64,000 bases of DNA. Origin: Procambarus clarkii (lineage: Eukaryota; Arthropoda; Malacostraca; Decapoda; Cambaridae). The position numbers and the translations under genes were made by a program. The stretch lies in NCBI RefSeq assembly GCF_040958095.1, contig NC_091219.1:28667850-28731849 (forward strand), written 5' to 3'. Within the stretch, counting starts at the first letter, position 1. Every line of letters begins with the position of its first letter. The notes under the pieces were generated by a model, which did no database searches, was not told where the DNA came from, and saw only the letters and a list, made by a program, of their open reading frames with translations. This document shows, piece after piece, positions 31,500 through 44,429 of this stretch.

Positions 31500-32120
31500 C
31501 TGCTCTTCTAGATAATACGTAATGCGTTGAATATTTGATTTCCAAGAGGACATGGAATGCTATTGCCCAATAGAAGATGCTGAATATCAAATATCTCCTC
31601 TTCTCTCCTGATAAATACTAAATCCAGAACTGTGCATCTCCTCTCATTCTTGTAGTCTGTTCACCAAGTTGATTCATGAAAGTTTCCAGGGTGAAATTTA
31701 CAAGTCTGCTGGTCCAAATTCCTCCGTTCATGCTTCATAGGCTTCTCGGTCTATTGCTTTAAAATTGAAGTCACCAAGTACCAACAATTGTGATGTCTTT
31801 ATTTGTTCTTACTGTAATCTCTCTCAAGACCATTATAAGGCCCTCTCTTCTGTCGTCAATTTTCGTTTTAGTTCATTTGTTGCTTGCTGGTGAACTAGGC
31901 AATAATGATTATTATCAGTTAATTACCTTGAGTGCCGGTCTCCAGTGCCATTATATCAACTTCTTGTGATGTATTCATGAGAAGGTGCCTTTATTCATTC
32001 TTTCACCAGAACAGGAACGCCTCTACCTTTTCTATTCCCCTCAAACTTCGCATTGACCCTTATCTTAGCTTCCCAAAGGTGTCTTAAGGCAAAGAGGGCA
32101 AAACAGAGGTTGACGAGAAT
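31500..32120 (-). mobile_element. Decayed LINE fragment, apurinic endonuclease domain
   Basis: Minus-strand translation has NRKGRGVPVLVKE near 32000 and VVLGDFNFKAID near 31780, which is the GDFN motif of LINE AP endonucleases, followed by a remnant like the domain's C-terminal NTLDLV region. Stops are frequent. It cannot be assigned to the neighbouring plus-strand LINE piece. Confidence 0.7.
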
Positions 32121-32777
32121 GATAGCTATTTTATATACCTCATAGGCATAATTAATCAGAAAAAACACTACCCAGGAACAAAACTCGTTGTACATTGTGT
32201 AATGTTAAAAAAAAAAATTAAAGTACACACCGAACCAGACTCAATTTAAGTCATATATAATCTTAACAAATCCATTTATATAAGATTATATTTAATTAGA
32301 GGTTTAATTTAAAAATTAGAGTTCGCAGTAATTGGGAACCTAAGTGTTAATCACGGGTGACAAATCTCTGAGGAAAGTGGCGGTGTATAACGTAACCGGT
32401 TCCAGTACGTTTCCAAGCCTAAGTCTCGACACAAAGATCTACAATAAAAAAACAATAGTACTAAAGCCAGTCTTTACTAAATGATAGCAACATTAAAATA
32501 CAAGTATAGCTTGACTAAAGTAAACTATTTACACTGAGAAATGGGATACACTTGGGTGTGTGTATCCCTAGAACCAGTACACCCTCGGCCTGCCTTCAAA
32601 TTCATATTCAAGTAAGTTTATTGAGATAATAAAATAAATCCCGAAACGATAGAATAGCTTAGGTTATTTATGTCTTGGTGTGCTCTAGCTCCATTAGAGT
32701 GGAGTGAGCGTGCTACCTGTGTGTGTGTCAGTATGTTGTTCTTATAGATTTAGCTTTATAGGTTTAGATTGTTATAG

Positions 32778-32830
32778 CTACTCGAAACAAGTTCCAAGTA
32801 GCACGGGCTATGGTGAGCCCGTAGTGGACT
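32778..32830 (+). repeat. Dispersed hairpin repeat copy
   Basis: AGTTCCAAGTAGCACGGGCT and GGTGAGCCCGTAGTGG match the copy at 15541-15665. A short (GT)n tract follows at 32853-32872. Confidence 0.75.
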
Positions 32831-32879
32831 TACTTGGCACAGGAGCGGGGCTGTGAGTGTGTGTGTGTGTGTGTCAGTA

Positions 32880-35800
32880 GCAGGTAAGTGCTCATTAGGA
32901 CTCCCACCTGCCTGCCCTGTTATCTCAGTGGTCAGCGGCCAAGATAACACCTCACCATCTTATTATACATTACGCTCGAAAATGAAAAAGCTGTTTGTTC
33001 ACTAGAAAATAATTATCTTATTGTATCGTTTCTTAGTGACATCTGGATTGGCTTTATCAATAAGCACATTTATTCCCAAATACTTTTCTGAGAAAGGAAT
33101 AAATTTATTCTTGAATATATGTAACATATATGTTGAATGTATAGAGTTATATTTTGTTGTATATTTAAAAGTACAAATGAAGAGTAGCAGTTTTTCTGTC
33201 TTGTTAAATGTAATTAGGAATTCACAAGGATTCATATATATTTATTAATTATTGTTAGCATTATTGTCATTATTATTAGTACTAAAGGTACTATCGAATG
33301 ACACACATAGACTATATAATCATCAAAATAAAAAGAGCCCTTGAAATGCTCTTTATATTGTAGGGTTTCAAAAAATAATGACAGCACTTTATATCTCACG
33401 AACGGAATAGAAGAACAAAAGTGTACAAAACTATTAACTCCCGTACGATAAATCATGACCCACAAAAAATGGTGTTCCAGGAATCCAGCGTCGAGATCAT
33501 TATTTTCGGGAAAGATGTTTATCTTGCACCGTAAATTGGGACCTGGCCGATGTCATCACTACTGAGGTATTGTCAAGCATTTGGCTTCCACTTATACCCT
33601 TGCTCTTACGTTTGCATTTTAATGTAAGATATCTTTCTATTAAATGGAATAAAGAGTTTGCATTATACACCTATTCGTAAAGCGGTCATGTCAGACGAAT
33701 GCCAATTAAACGGTTTCCTGTGTCATGTTTTTCTAAGATGATGGGAAGAATTCAAGGAATGGTCCTGAAAAAGTTACAATGGAAGACCGATCGTTAAGGC
33801 CTGAATAATAATGGCAATTAAAGAGATACTACACAATACGTAAATTTTATTATTATTTAGTTTGGGAATATATACAAAATATAGATAAATTTGAGAAGTG
33901 ATTTGGCCCGTCCTTTCACCCATTCCAACGGTATTTGGACGCTTAGTGATATGTACTAAATTACCCGAACCTAACCTAACGCGATGTACTATGTGTGAGG
34001 ACGGGTTAATTGTACTTGATCAGTGAACACGAACCGTATATTTTGGGAACGACTATATATAGGACAGTGTTTCAGGCAACTGAAACTCTTAAACTGTTTC
34101 AAGTCGTTTCAAGTTGCACGGCGGGGACAAGAAGCCTGTTAGGCTTATTGGATTCTTCTATAGGCCACTTTACCCCAGGATACTACTCAACAGTCGTCCA
34201 ACACTGGTACTTAATTGCCCTTTGGTGAACAGAGGCATCAGGTAAGGAAGACTCATTGACTTCCCGAAAGTCACTCCCCAAGGCAGTTCGCGATTGTTAG
34301 CGGGACAAAGCAGTTGTCACAAGGTGCATATATGTCTGTTCAATTAAGTGCCCACACGTTAATAATGTATGTGGCCAATATATAACAAGCCAAAGACGTC
34401 TCCCACCTCCTGTCACAGTGGCAGGAGGAAGGCCAGTGATAGTTCACATTTAATAGTATGCAATTTGTTACTCGTAGTACCTAACAATATCTCTCCAGCG
34501 GTTGCTGATTTCGGTGTGAGTGACAGGATAGAAATCCGAATAAGGAATTCCTTTCTAGGAGCTGGGGCAAGCATGAACGGCTTCTTCAACAGCCGAGTCC
34601 GCGAGATATTATTAGACGCACCAAATATATTTTGGGGTCCCAACAGGATTCGACTGTGTTATATCTGTTATAGATGAGAAACTTAGTGCACATGTTGGGC
34701 ATCAGGAGAAAGGAAACGTGCCTAAACCCTTCCCTCCTACCGCGAGAATTAAGCACATAACATTGAATCAATTTTTGCAAACTGCACCTACTATCAAGAA
34801 GAAGAAGAATCAATTTTAACATATCTAACCCGGTCTGTTTACCTATCATAACCTGACGTAATAGTTATTTATCCCAAATGTCCTATTAAATTTAAACCTG
34901 ATTTAAGAAATCCTAGCTTATCCTAAATGACAACAACTCGTCTTGTTACTCTGGCTGGCCCACACTGTATTACTCATGCTATCCTTTCTAATGATCGTTT
35001 GTTAGCCATGCCTTCCAATTTAATGTTTATTTTACAATGATTTCCTATTCCTCGTGTCAGAATTGAATTTTAAATGCGTTTCGAAGGGCGATTTTATGTG
35101 TGCAAAATAAATATATCCGTATATAGGGACGTTCATAAGATCACAACTTCGCTCTTCCAGCATATTTTCTTTGAATGTTTATACCAAATTTAAATAATTA
35201 CAAAAGCAATCTACATATAATAAATATATAAAAGGGTTATGTAATGAGAATTTATGCTAAATAAGTCTCGTCACGTTTTCTGTTACACTTGGGCTGTCGT
35301 TTGTTGACAAGTGACCAAGAATCAGGTGTTGTTTACCGGGTGGTTGAGGGCAGGTGCCGCGGCTCAGGCTCTTAATTGCCTACTAAACTTAAGTGTAACA
35401 TAATGTCATATCTTCTGAGACAGACGACGTGTTGTGCATAGCCTATCACAGTTTGCAGGACCGATCTTCAGCTCTTGGGCCCCCGCCTTAGCAGCTGATG
35501 TTAACCTTTCAGGAGGTTGGCCGTCATTGGGGGTCCTGAGGTCTTTGTTTCTCAGTTATATCTTATATTGACGTAAGTAGTCGCCAACTGTTTCACCTTT
35601 CAATTCCTAATGTTGATTGTTTACATTGAATAACTTTCCTCCTATCACGGGTTTATCGTCCATGCCAATTCTCTCGGCTGAACCTAAGCATTGTCTTATA
35701 TATTACATCAGTATCCTCGAGTATTTATTATGCCTCAACCATGTCTCTTCTGTTTCTCGTGTTTTTCAGTGTCATTAAATTTAACTCCTACAGGTTAACG

Positions 35801-36339
35801 TCTATTACTTTTGATGACCAAACCACACATCAGAAAGTGAAAAACTGACGCCGTTTCGGTCCGTCCTGGACCATTTATCACGCCGTGTAATAATGGTCTA
35901 TTTCTTTTATAAAAAGAAACATTTAAAAAAGAAACAATATAAAAGAAACATTTCTTTTATATTGGAATGACAAGTGCATCTTTACAGCTGTTTAGTACCA
36001 CTGTTTATTGATGTGGACAAGGACACTAATTTTATTATCGTTAGCCTCTCCCCTTTGGGTAAGGGTATTCACAATAGTTTTACTCCTGACCTTTATAAAG
36101 TACTGTAAACAAATGTCTAGGTTAGGACACATTACGGGCTCACTATAGCCCGTGCTACATAGTCATATCATTCTGAGCAGCTAAATCTAAAACAATAACA
36201 ACGTTAGGATACTTTCCTCTTGAGCATTTAAAGCCAAGTTCCTTTCCTTTCCATACATACCATGTGCCTCATGCAACAGGCAAAACTACACCTTTTCTTA
36301 TGCTAATGTTAGGTTAATTCTTGCATGCTACTGGCGAGG
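32880..36339. other. AT-rich intergenic sequence with repeat scraps
   Basis: No gene seen. A minus-strand SINE scrap with AACAGAGGCATCAGGTAAGG lies near 34150-34260, a dispersed-repeat copy at 35814-35885 and a hairpin-repeat scrap at 36131-36165. Confidence 0.45.
35814..35885 (-). repeat. Dispersed 'CGACTTGAGAATGG' repeat, minus copy
   Basis: Contains GTTTCGGTCCGTCCTGGACC preceded by AACCACACATCAGAAAGTGA. Confidence 0.8.
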
Positions 36340-36769
36340 CTCTCTTCTATCTCTTCTCCTTCCTTTTTCTCATCCCTGTCTTTTTACTCCTCTCCATCTT
36401 TTCTCTTTTCACACTTCTCTTCTCTTTACACTCCTCTCCCTCTTATTTTCTTGTCTCCTTTCTCTCTTCTCATGTCTCCTCTTTCTTTTCTTCTCTCAAC
36501 TCCTCCATCTTGTCTCCTCCCTCTCTCCTCTCCTCTCTTCCTTCCTTTCTCCGCTCCTCCCTCGTCTCCTCTCTCTTCTTTTCTCTTAACTCTTCTCTTC
36601 TCTCAACTCCTCTCCTCCCTCTTCTCTCAACTTCTCTCTTTCCTCTTCTCCTCTCTCTTCTAATCTCTTCTCTTCTATTCATTTCCCCCGCCCCATCCCA
36701 AATACTTATCCTGACTCCTCTCAAGTGCTGTAAATATCCGTAATGGCTTGGCGCTTTCTCCTGATATTT

Positions 36770-36865
<96 letters not shown>
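36340..36865 (+). repeat. Polypyrimidine tract ending in a 97-bp (CT)n microsatellite
   Basis: About 350 bp of almost pure C/T with CTCTCTTC variants, then a SINE-tail scrap (GTAATGGCTTGGCGCTTTCT), then uninterrupted CT from about 36769 to 36865. Open frames of Ser/Leu or Arg/Glu here are composition artefacts. Confidence 0.92.
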
Positions 36866-36867
<2 letters not shown>

Positions 36868-37033
36868 CTTCACATACTGACCCTTACTACTCATTTTTAC
36901 ACTGTCCACCACCTGTGCTGGATTAAGTACTGTACTTTAAAAATTACAATATGTAAAAAACTTGTGTATGAAAAATTCGGCTCATCCTCTAGTTTTAGTA
37001 GTGTTTGAAGTAACGATGAGGACCATAGTATAT

Positions 37034-37717
37034 TGTGACGGTAAAGCGTTGGTGTTCGGCTGTTTCAAAAGCTAGGGGCAGGGCCTCGTCACATTAGAGA
37101 AAAAAAAAGAGAAAAGCTGGAACTTTCGTCTGTGGTAAGGTAATGGGAAGACACACAAAACACAAGTAAATTTAACAATGAAATTTTAATTACGCTAGAA
37201 AAACAAGACATGAATAAAGTTAAGCATAAAATATAAAAGACAAGTCAACAAACAAAATAATATTAATAATCACTGGCAAATGAAAAGTTACGTTAAGACA
37301 AGTGAGTTACAGTGATAGCAAAATAAATATGAATGGAGCTGGAATATTGGCTTCGAGCTGCCACCTCCCTTAGTACACGAAAGCCAAGGCTTAGTCTACC
37401 AGCGAGAGATGTCAACTGCAAGGAGCACTGAGATATTCTGACAATACTGGGCCACTGCAGCCCAGATATCAACTTGTGGCGGAGGGCAGGTGCGACGGGA
37501 CACCAGCCAATCAGCGACAGGCAGGCAATGGACAAGCAGTTTGCCGGTTTACGGTGGCGGTAGCTAGCAGGTGTGCCGGTGTGCTGGATACGTTTTGCTC
37601 TCTGGGCAAAACGTTTTGGAGATACTTGCTGTACGTATCTTCTATATTATCTTTTGTTTTTACGTATTTTGTAGGGAAGAGCAGGCTCAATCTCTCTTGA
37701 AAGAGATTATCGTCACA
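37034..37717. mobile_element. Probable second solo LTR
   Basis: 684 bp starting TGTGACGG and ending CGTCACA, a 7-bp terminal inverted repeat with TG...CA ends. ATAT flanks both sides (37030-37033, 37718-37721), compatible with a 4-bp target duplication, but the right flank is a TA microsatellite, so this evidence is weak. No internal coding region adjoins it. It is unrelated in sequence to the LTR at 20327-21338. Confidence 0.68.
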
Positions 37718-37721
37718 ATAT

Positions 37722-39149
37722 ATATATATATATACCGGCATACAACGAAATTAGAAAGTACAAATCTGAGCTATTGAGTTTGACAAACCGGAAAACTATT
37801 TTTTTTACCTGTGTTGCTTTGACAAACTAAACTAACCTATCCTTCCTAGGCCTAATGCACGATATCTGAGGCCTAATATAGTACACATGTGTGCTATATT
37901 AGGCCTAGGAATATTTAAGTTTGGTTTTTAGCTTCATTTATTGAAACAAAAATCCTACTAGTCAGTGTACTACTATCTAAAAGTTAAGAACGTTCGAATT
38001 CGTGACTATTAACGACCGTCACAATAGGTACAATCTAAAAAGGAGGATGGGTTGGAAAAATTATGTGGAAATTTCACAACAATTTCCGAATTTTCTATTT
38101 ACAGTATTACAATTTGGCCGTAGTTGCATAAAACAGACTAGCCTCCATGAGTTTGAAAGGCTTTCTCAAGCCCTGCCCATGTTTATTAAAACGAAATGAA
38201 GACTATTATACTTTTTATTTTAAGTATTTCACACCACCTAAAGATAGGTAAAAGATAAAAAGATTAAAAAAAGGATAGATTTTCATAAATTTCTATGCAT
38301 AATGTAATAATCGATTTATTTAATGTCAGGTTATTTATGTCAAGCCCTTTAATATATTGTCGTTATTATTAATATACATTTATATATTGGTTTGTGGGCG
38401 CAATTATTTTTGTATTATATATAAAAAAAACTATTTTTGCCTCTTGTTAGAATGATATAAAATGTTAATTACTGGTCAGGTCCGTTTTTGTCCACTGGAA
38501 ACGCATTTTTTTCACGAAATAAGGACACGGGTGAGGTAGCCAATTAAGGTCGATGGTAGAAAGGTGAGGGGAGTGGAGATCCCAGGAGAGATAACCATCG
38601 AGCAGGACCTCCCGTGCCCCGGCATCCAGTAATTGGTGGGAAAACGTCGACATTATCTGACGGTGTAAGAGAATCACTCGCATCTTGTCCTTAGGCTAGC
38701 GGTGAGGTAGCCTGATCCCTGTTGACGATATGAGTCTGAAAGAATGATATTTATTTATTATTATCTGCTTTCGTACTATATTGTCATTATTACATCATTT
38801 ATTATAGTAAAGAAAGCCCGTAACGAACGTGATTAGGCTTGACATTATTCTCAAAATTTCAGTATTGTATTGTGTAATTATGTTTACCAGAAGAAGTGGA
38901 GAGTGCGAGAGCCGTTTCATCGTAATTTTTAGCGCCATCTTCTCGTTGCTATTTAAACACGTCAGTAGGCAGATATGTTCTCATGCACCCAATTAGGGAG
39001 ACAGAATTAACCTACAAATCTCTGAGAATGACGTACCTGCTTACTAGACGATGCGGGAGGGTTTAGTTAGTGGTTTTATGGAGGGTGTTGAGGTGTTGGT
39101 AAGGGCCAGAGTTAGGACTCGTTATTAGGGCCTGTGGGGGCCAGGGGCC
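37722..39149. other. AT-rich intergenic sequence
   Basis: No supported feature. A short GC-richer patch lies at 38520-38720. Confidence 0.45.
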
Positions 39150-39290
39150 GGATTCAGGAAGGTACTTACGAAGGTTTTTCCTCTTAGCTAAGAGCGTTTT
39201 CCGTCTTAGCGCCTTCGTGGCGGCTACGTCCGTATTCAATTAACTACCCTAAGTGGAAAAACCTTCGTAAGTTCATTCCGGGATTAAGTG
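39150..39290. repeat. MITE-like inverted repeat
   Basis: ACTTACGAAGGTTTTTCC at 39164-39181 is the exact inverse of 39255-39272; outer bases are also roughly paired (GGATTCAGGAA against TTCATTCCGG). Related CTTACGAAG and TTCCTGAATC motifs recur at 41800-41855. Confidence 0.7.
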
Positions 39291-40089
39291 TGGTTTCGAC
39301 CACTCGTAGCTTTACGTAAACTGGATATAAGTCATTTTTTCTCTACTACATAACACTGGGATCGATTTATGATATTGGAACATGACCAAAATATTATAGC
39401 TGGTGAATCTAGTGAAGAGTAGTCCTTCGTGTTAGTTATATATGCATTCTCTGCTTGAAACTTGAAGTAAATGTGTTTGATGATAGTAGAATTAGTTTTA
39501 TAATAGCAAGATATTATACCAGTAGTTATTAAGTAAATAAACACTGGTGAACATGAAATATGAGAGAAGGTGATGAGCCCTGCCTGATGGGATCATTTAC
39601 TATCATCAAATGCCCCTGTTCACCTAATAGTAAGGGTGTACCTTAGCTATACATACCGATTTCTAATTTATTTAGTTTGGTTTTATTTTGAAATTAAATC
39701 TGGGTGAGACATAAAATAAAAATATGCTGCACAAATGATGTTAGGTAAGGAAAAGGGTAAAAATGTCAAAAACTTTATTCATTGAATACTTAAAGCTATA
39801 ATTATGACTATATAGATTATTAAAAAAGAGAGAGGGAATTAGGGGTCCAAGACCTCTTCCTGTTATACAATTTGGGTGTGGAACAAGTAATTATCAAAAG
39901 AAGGCACCATGCCGGGAAGGCTATGTAGCAGTAAGGCAGTGAGGTGAGGCAGCTACTTATTTGAGAAATGCTTATTTTATTTACCTTATAAGCTGAGGCA
40001 ACTTATTTTATTTGAGAAATACTCAGCTGATTCCTCTACATTTAGCATGGAACAAATTTGTGTCCAAGACCTCTTCCTGTTACTCAATT

Positions 40090-40230
40090 TGGCTGTGTGT
40101 AACCAAACTAGAAGTGCTATACAAATCAAGGGACCCAGAATGTGGAATGACCTCCCGAATCATGTCAAAGGCTGTACCTCTCTCAACCAGTTTAAGAGTT
40201 AAACCAAGTACTGCCTAATTAACTCCATGT
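40090..40230 (+). mobile_element. LINE 3' end fragment
   Basis: Translation TRSAIQIKGPRMWNDLPNHV is the C-terminal 'W-N-x-L-P' motif of many LINE reverse transcriptase ORFs. A stop follows. Confidence 0.65.
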
Positions 40231-40616
40231 AACCTAACTTACCTCCTAAATGTCAACCCATGTCTTGCTATTTTTTAAACAACGCTGTTCACCAACATGT
40301 GCAATTGCTGATTTATGCTATGTTAACCCCCTTTTTGTACTTTTTATTCCTTCTTTCAACACAATTTATACCTAATCCCGATTACTATTAAGTTTTAGTC
40401 TGTGTTTCCCCCCCCCCCACACCTTGCCCGCACAATTTAATGAATGATTAGCATGGATTAGCAGTTCAAAAGAAATATGACTTGTATTACACATCAACAT
40501 GAGATCTTAATGATCCATGGTCAACATGATTTAATAAGGATAATACAGTACTGTATTTGTAATAATACAAACTATAATTTAAAATCTTTATTACTGATTT
40601 TTTTATTAAGAAGATT

Positions 40617-41110
40617 AGGTATACACAGCAATGTGCTGCTACCCTATTCTATATGGAATATTACACAGTGTAGATAAAATCTAGCTATAAGTTTATCTAA
40701 TACTCCCATCTCACAGGATGGTTAGACATAATGTGCATGGAATCAATTTAGAAAATACCAGCCTCAATACGAAAAACAAATCAACTCTGACTAAACAACT
40801 CTAAGCAATTTTCACAAGAGGTAAGCACTGAATCATGGAAACATTATATTATAATTACTCTTACCAGTTTCTACAAAACTCCTCTCAAACAATGTATTTT
40901 TAAACATGTTTAGGTATGCACAGCAATGTGCTGCTTCCCTATTCTGTATAAAGGACCACACAGTGTAGATCAAAAACCAGCTACAAGCTCACCCAACATC
41001 CTCACCTCACAGGATGGCCAGTCATACATGGAATTAGGAGAGAACAAAATACTTAATGCTGATCTATTAGCCTCCACTGGCAAAATCTGGGTGCGGCACA
41101 AGAATATCTT
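40617..41110 (+). repeat. Direct-repeat pair about 300 bp apart
   Basis: 40617-40800 and 40913-41110 share ACACAGCAATGTGCTGCT/GCACAGCAATGTGCTGCT, CCCTATTCT, CACACAGTGTAGAT and TCTCACAGGATGG. They are diverged copies, probably parts of one LINE lineage. Confidence 0.65.
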
Positions 41111-41219
41111 CTAATATTCCTGAGTGTATGAAGTAATTACAGAGCTCAAAATACCTCATACCATTTGGTATGAAGTCACTGATAACAGGACAATCACAGA
41201 TATAGTGTTGGAGAGTATG

Positions 41220-41435
41220 TTCTCTCAAGTAGGACTGAAAACAGATGTATTTTTTCCACCAAGAGGGCTATAAACCCATGGAACCGCCTACCCGCTGAAG
41301 CCGTAAATGCCAAATTCCAGCTAAAAAATATCATTAAGACAATTGGCGGGCCCTTTAACAAGCCGCCGGCTTTCTGTCCTCTTCGAGGTCACTAGATACT
41401 GTAGTTAGTGGCCCTTGGGTAAATTCAGTAAATAT
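41220..41435 (+). mobile_element. LINE 3' end fragment
   Basis: One frame reads RAINPWNRLPAEAVNAKFQL and FNKPPAFCPLRGH, the C-terminal end of a LINE reverse transcriptase ORF, directly after the repeat pair. Confidence 0.7.
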
Positions 41436-41855
41436 ATACAATAATTGTCAGCGCATCTTCCGAGCAACAAGGACAGCTACACAGTATCTCTTAGAATTAC
41501 GTAGGTAAACAACAAATGTAACATATTTGTTTACTACAATGTCGGTGCTGGCTGTAGAAGTTGAAAAAACATTGTTTTACTTCGAAATATACTAATTTTA
41601 TAAGAAAATTCGACGTAAATAGGAGGCAGTAGAGCTCCGATTAGCCAGCGCTAAATCTTCAATATGAAGAATGTTGCTGCTCTCTGATTGGCCAAACGAA
41701 ACACAGTAGTGACCTCTATCGGCACGCAGGTGAACCAACAATTTTCTTCCTAAGTATACCTTATTGAATCGCACCTAAGCATCTTCTTAGGGCGCACTTA
41801 GGAACCTTCGTAGTAAACCCACTTACGAAGAAATACACAGAGCTTCCTGAATCTA

Positions 41856-42364
41856 GGTCCAGATTCACGAAGCAGTTACGCAAGCACTTACGAACCTGTA
41901 CATCTTTTCTCAATCTTTGGCGGCTTTGTTTACAATTATTAAATAGTTAATGAGCTCCGAAGCACCAGGAGGCTGTTTATAACAATATCAACAGTTGATT
42001 GGGAAGTTTTCATGGTTGTAAACTGTTTAATAAATGTAACCAAAGGCGTCAAAGATTGAGGAAAGATGTACACATTCGTAAGTACTTGCGTAACCGCTTC
42101 GTGAATCTGGACCCTGGGGCCAGATTCACGAAAGCACTTACGAACCTGTACATCTTTTCTCAATCTTTGGCGGCTTTGTTTCCAATTATTAAACAGTTAA
42201 TGAGCTCCGTAACACCAGGAGGCTTTTTATAACAATAAGAACAGTTGAATGGGATTTTTTCATGCTTGTAAATTCTTTAATAAATGTAACCAAAGCCGTG
42301 AAAGATTGAGGAAAGATGTACACGTTCGTAAGTGCTTGTGTAACTGCTTCGTGAATCTGGACCC
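41856..42364. mobile_element. Two tandem copies of a MITE with long inverted ends
   Basis: Copy 1 is 41856-42113 and copy 2 is 42118-42364. Each begins CCAGATTCACGAA and ends in the inverse TTCGTGAATCTGG, with arms of about 75 bp that also pair CTTTTCTCAATCTTTGGCGG with its complement. Differences between the copies are scattered, so the duplication is not recent. No ORF. Confidence 0.85.
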
Positions 42365-43689
42365 GTTTGAAGTGTAGGTAACGCCTTTTTTTTTATACTT
42401 AAGATCTATAGTTGGAAATTTGGCGTTTTTATTGCTTTTTTATTTAGAGTTTATCAAGCTGTCGTGACATTAAGGCTGGGATTTATTTTATTCGTAACGT
42501 CGCGTATGTTAGCTACATCCTACGCCATATTGTAAATTAGAATCATTATTAGACAAAGCTCACCCGGCAATAGTATTAAGGTGACTTCACTCGAGTGTCT
42601 GTTGGTGAAAGGACGCTCTGTAGGTAGTAAATTTACAGCGTCAGATATGAATAATAAGCTGTACTTGTCTAGGTGTGCACGCCGGCTTGTTAATCCCGCC
42701 TTTCAAACATCGGTAGTCAAATGCAATGACTGTTCATTCGTCTTCTCATATTTACATTTTAGATTTTGCATTGAGTTACCTTCGACAACTTCATAATCCA
42801 TTTGTTTACAACTCTTAGCCTTCAGTGAAGATGATCTTTCTGACATCTCTTGTCCCCACGTTCTGCGATTTCTCCTTTGAACATTACTTCTCTGTCTACT
42901 TAGTCAGTTCCTTTAGAAACTTGTACGCTATTATGTCTTCCCTGGTGATTATTTGCGCGTGTGTCGTGAAGTTAGGTTTCTTGAGGGCTCTTAGCTCGCA
43001 AACAAGTCGTTTCATAGGCTATCTTATGACATTTACTGGTTTAGTTGTATTTCTTTAGGTTCCATGCAGGGACAGAATTCTCAAGAGTGGATATCACATG
43101 GGTTCTTATGTAACGTTTGGAAGGCTCCATTGTTCCGGTTCTTAAAGGCATCCAGACGTTGGCTAGTGTGGCATTTTGCGCAGGCTATTTTGCCAACCCA
43201 ACCGTGCAATACGTACATGCTCTTCTTGCCAGCTCTTGCATCACGAACGTGAACCAATCCGCCAAATTGTTGCGAACAACGATTACAGCATTACAGAATT
43301 CGATGAAATCGTAATTAAGAAGCTAGGCCTCCATCTGACTGAGGATAATCAGGCTTCAGGGATGGAAAATCGCCCCCCCCCCACCCCAAGGGAAGATATA
43401 TATTATTTAAAGTGAGGCCTAAATACTATTCAGGTTTATCATTTTATATTTCATGTTCTGTGGCTTAAACTTGGAATAGATGAAATAGCTGACTACATAA
43501 CACAAATGCACTCGGGCATGGGGTTGAATGAGCTTATATAAACTCTCCCGTCCTTTTGTGGGGTGTGGTACAGTGGTACAGCACTCGGCTTTACATGGTA
43601 CAGTGGTACAGCACTCGGCTTAACATGATACATTTGTCCTGATTATCAAATACCAAAAAATAACAAGGGCATTAACAGGGTAGATAAAG
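42365..43689. other. Intergenic sequence, possible decayed element at 43064-43315
   Basis: Open frames at 43064-43415 change phase and read IRTCSSCQLLHHEREPIRQI and NDYSITEFDEIVIKKL. This could be a broken Penelope-like linker region, but the resemblance is weak. A 31-bp tandem duplication with GGTACAGCACTCGGCTT is at 43563-43625. Confidence 0.3.
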
Positions 43690-43965
43690 ACAGACTATTT
43701 AACACAGTTGGTACGCGCTCGAGGAGATACAGGCGGGAACCGAGCACCCAAATGAGCCACAGAGACATTAGAAATAATTTTTTGTCATAGTTACTAAATG
43801 GAATGCATTAGGCAGTGATGTGGTGGAGGCTGACTCCATACAGTTTCAAATGAAGGTATAATAGAGCCTAGTAGGCTCAGGGATCTGTACACCAGTTGGT
43901 TGGCGGTTGGGAGGCGGACCAAAGAGCTGAGGCTCAACCGCTGCAAGCACAGTTAGGTGAGTACA
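43690..43965 (+). mobile_element. LINE 3' end fragment, plus strand
   Basis: Degenerate coding for the VVNxWNxLG-type tail (AATGGAATGCATTAGGCAGT, GTGGTGGAGGCTGACTCCAT), then the family 3' end with GGCGGACCAAAGAGCTGAGG and AGTTAGGTGAGTACA. It is the opposite orientation of the copy at 58430-58720. Confidence 0.8.
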
Positions 43966-44429
43966 CATACAAACTAATTTATTCTATTCATAATTTCATG
44001 AAAGATGAGTGCCGTTGCCTGTGATTATTCCAGATGTCTATAATTGTTTATTGGTTTCTTTGTCCTATAATTTAAGCTAATATATTATCAGTATCCTAAA
44101 GTAAAATTAATAATCTTTGGAAGTTTAATATATATAAGAAAATGTAATGTATCTTGGGTACTTATGTGTAGTTTATCGCTCGATTAACATCACTATTGGA
44201 CAGTTAATACTTTTTTATAGTGTTCTTCATTGAGGCAAAACTAACGATTTATAATGTTCAAATTTGCTTTCAAAGTCATGAAAATAAAATGAGCAAGGAA
44301 GATGATATGGAGAAAATGATAAATAGTATATGTACTTTTAGCCAGCTATAAACTTTACATGAATTTGAAATCTGATAAAGAAATTCCTTAAAGGTAGGCT
44401 CGCTGAGTGGCCCCCGGACTCCCCGGCGA

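Noticed and set aside
36321-37008. Ser/Leu-rich and Arg/Glu-rich frames
   Set aside because: They come from polypyrimidine and (CT)n sequence.
43064-43415. Penelope-like element coding region
   Set aside because: The resemblance is limited to a few residues and the frame changes; kept only as a low-confidence note.
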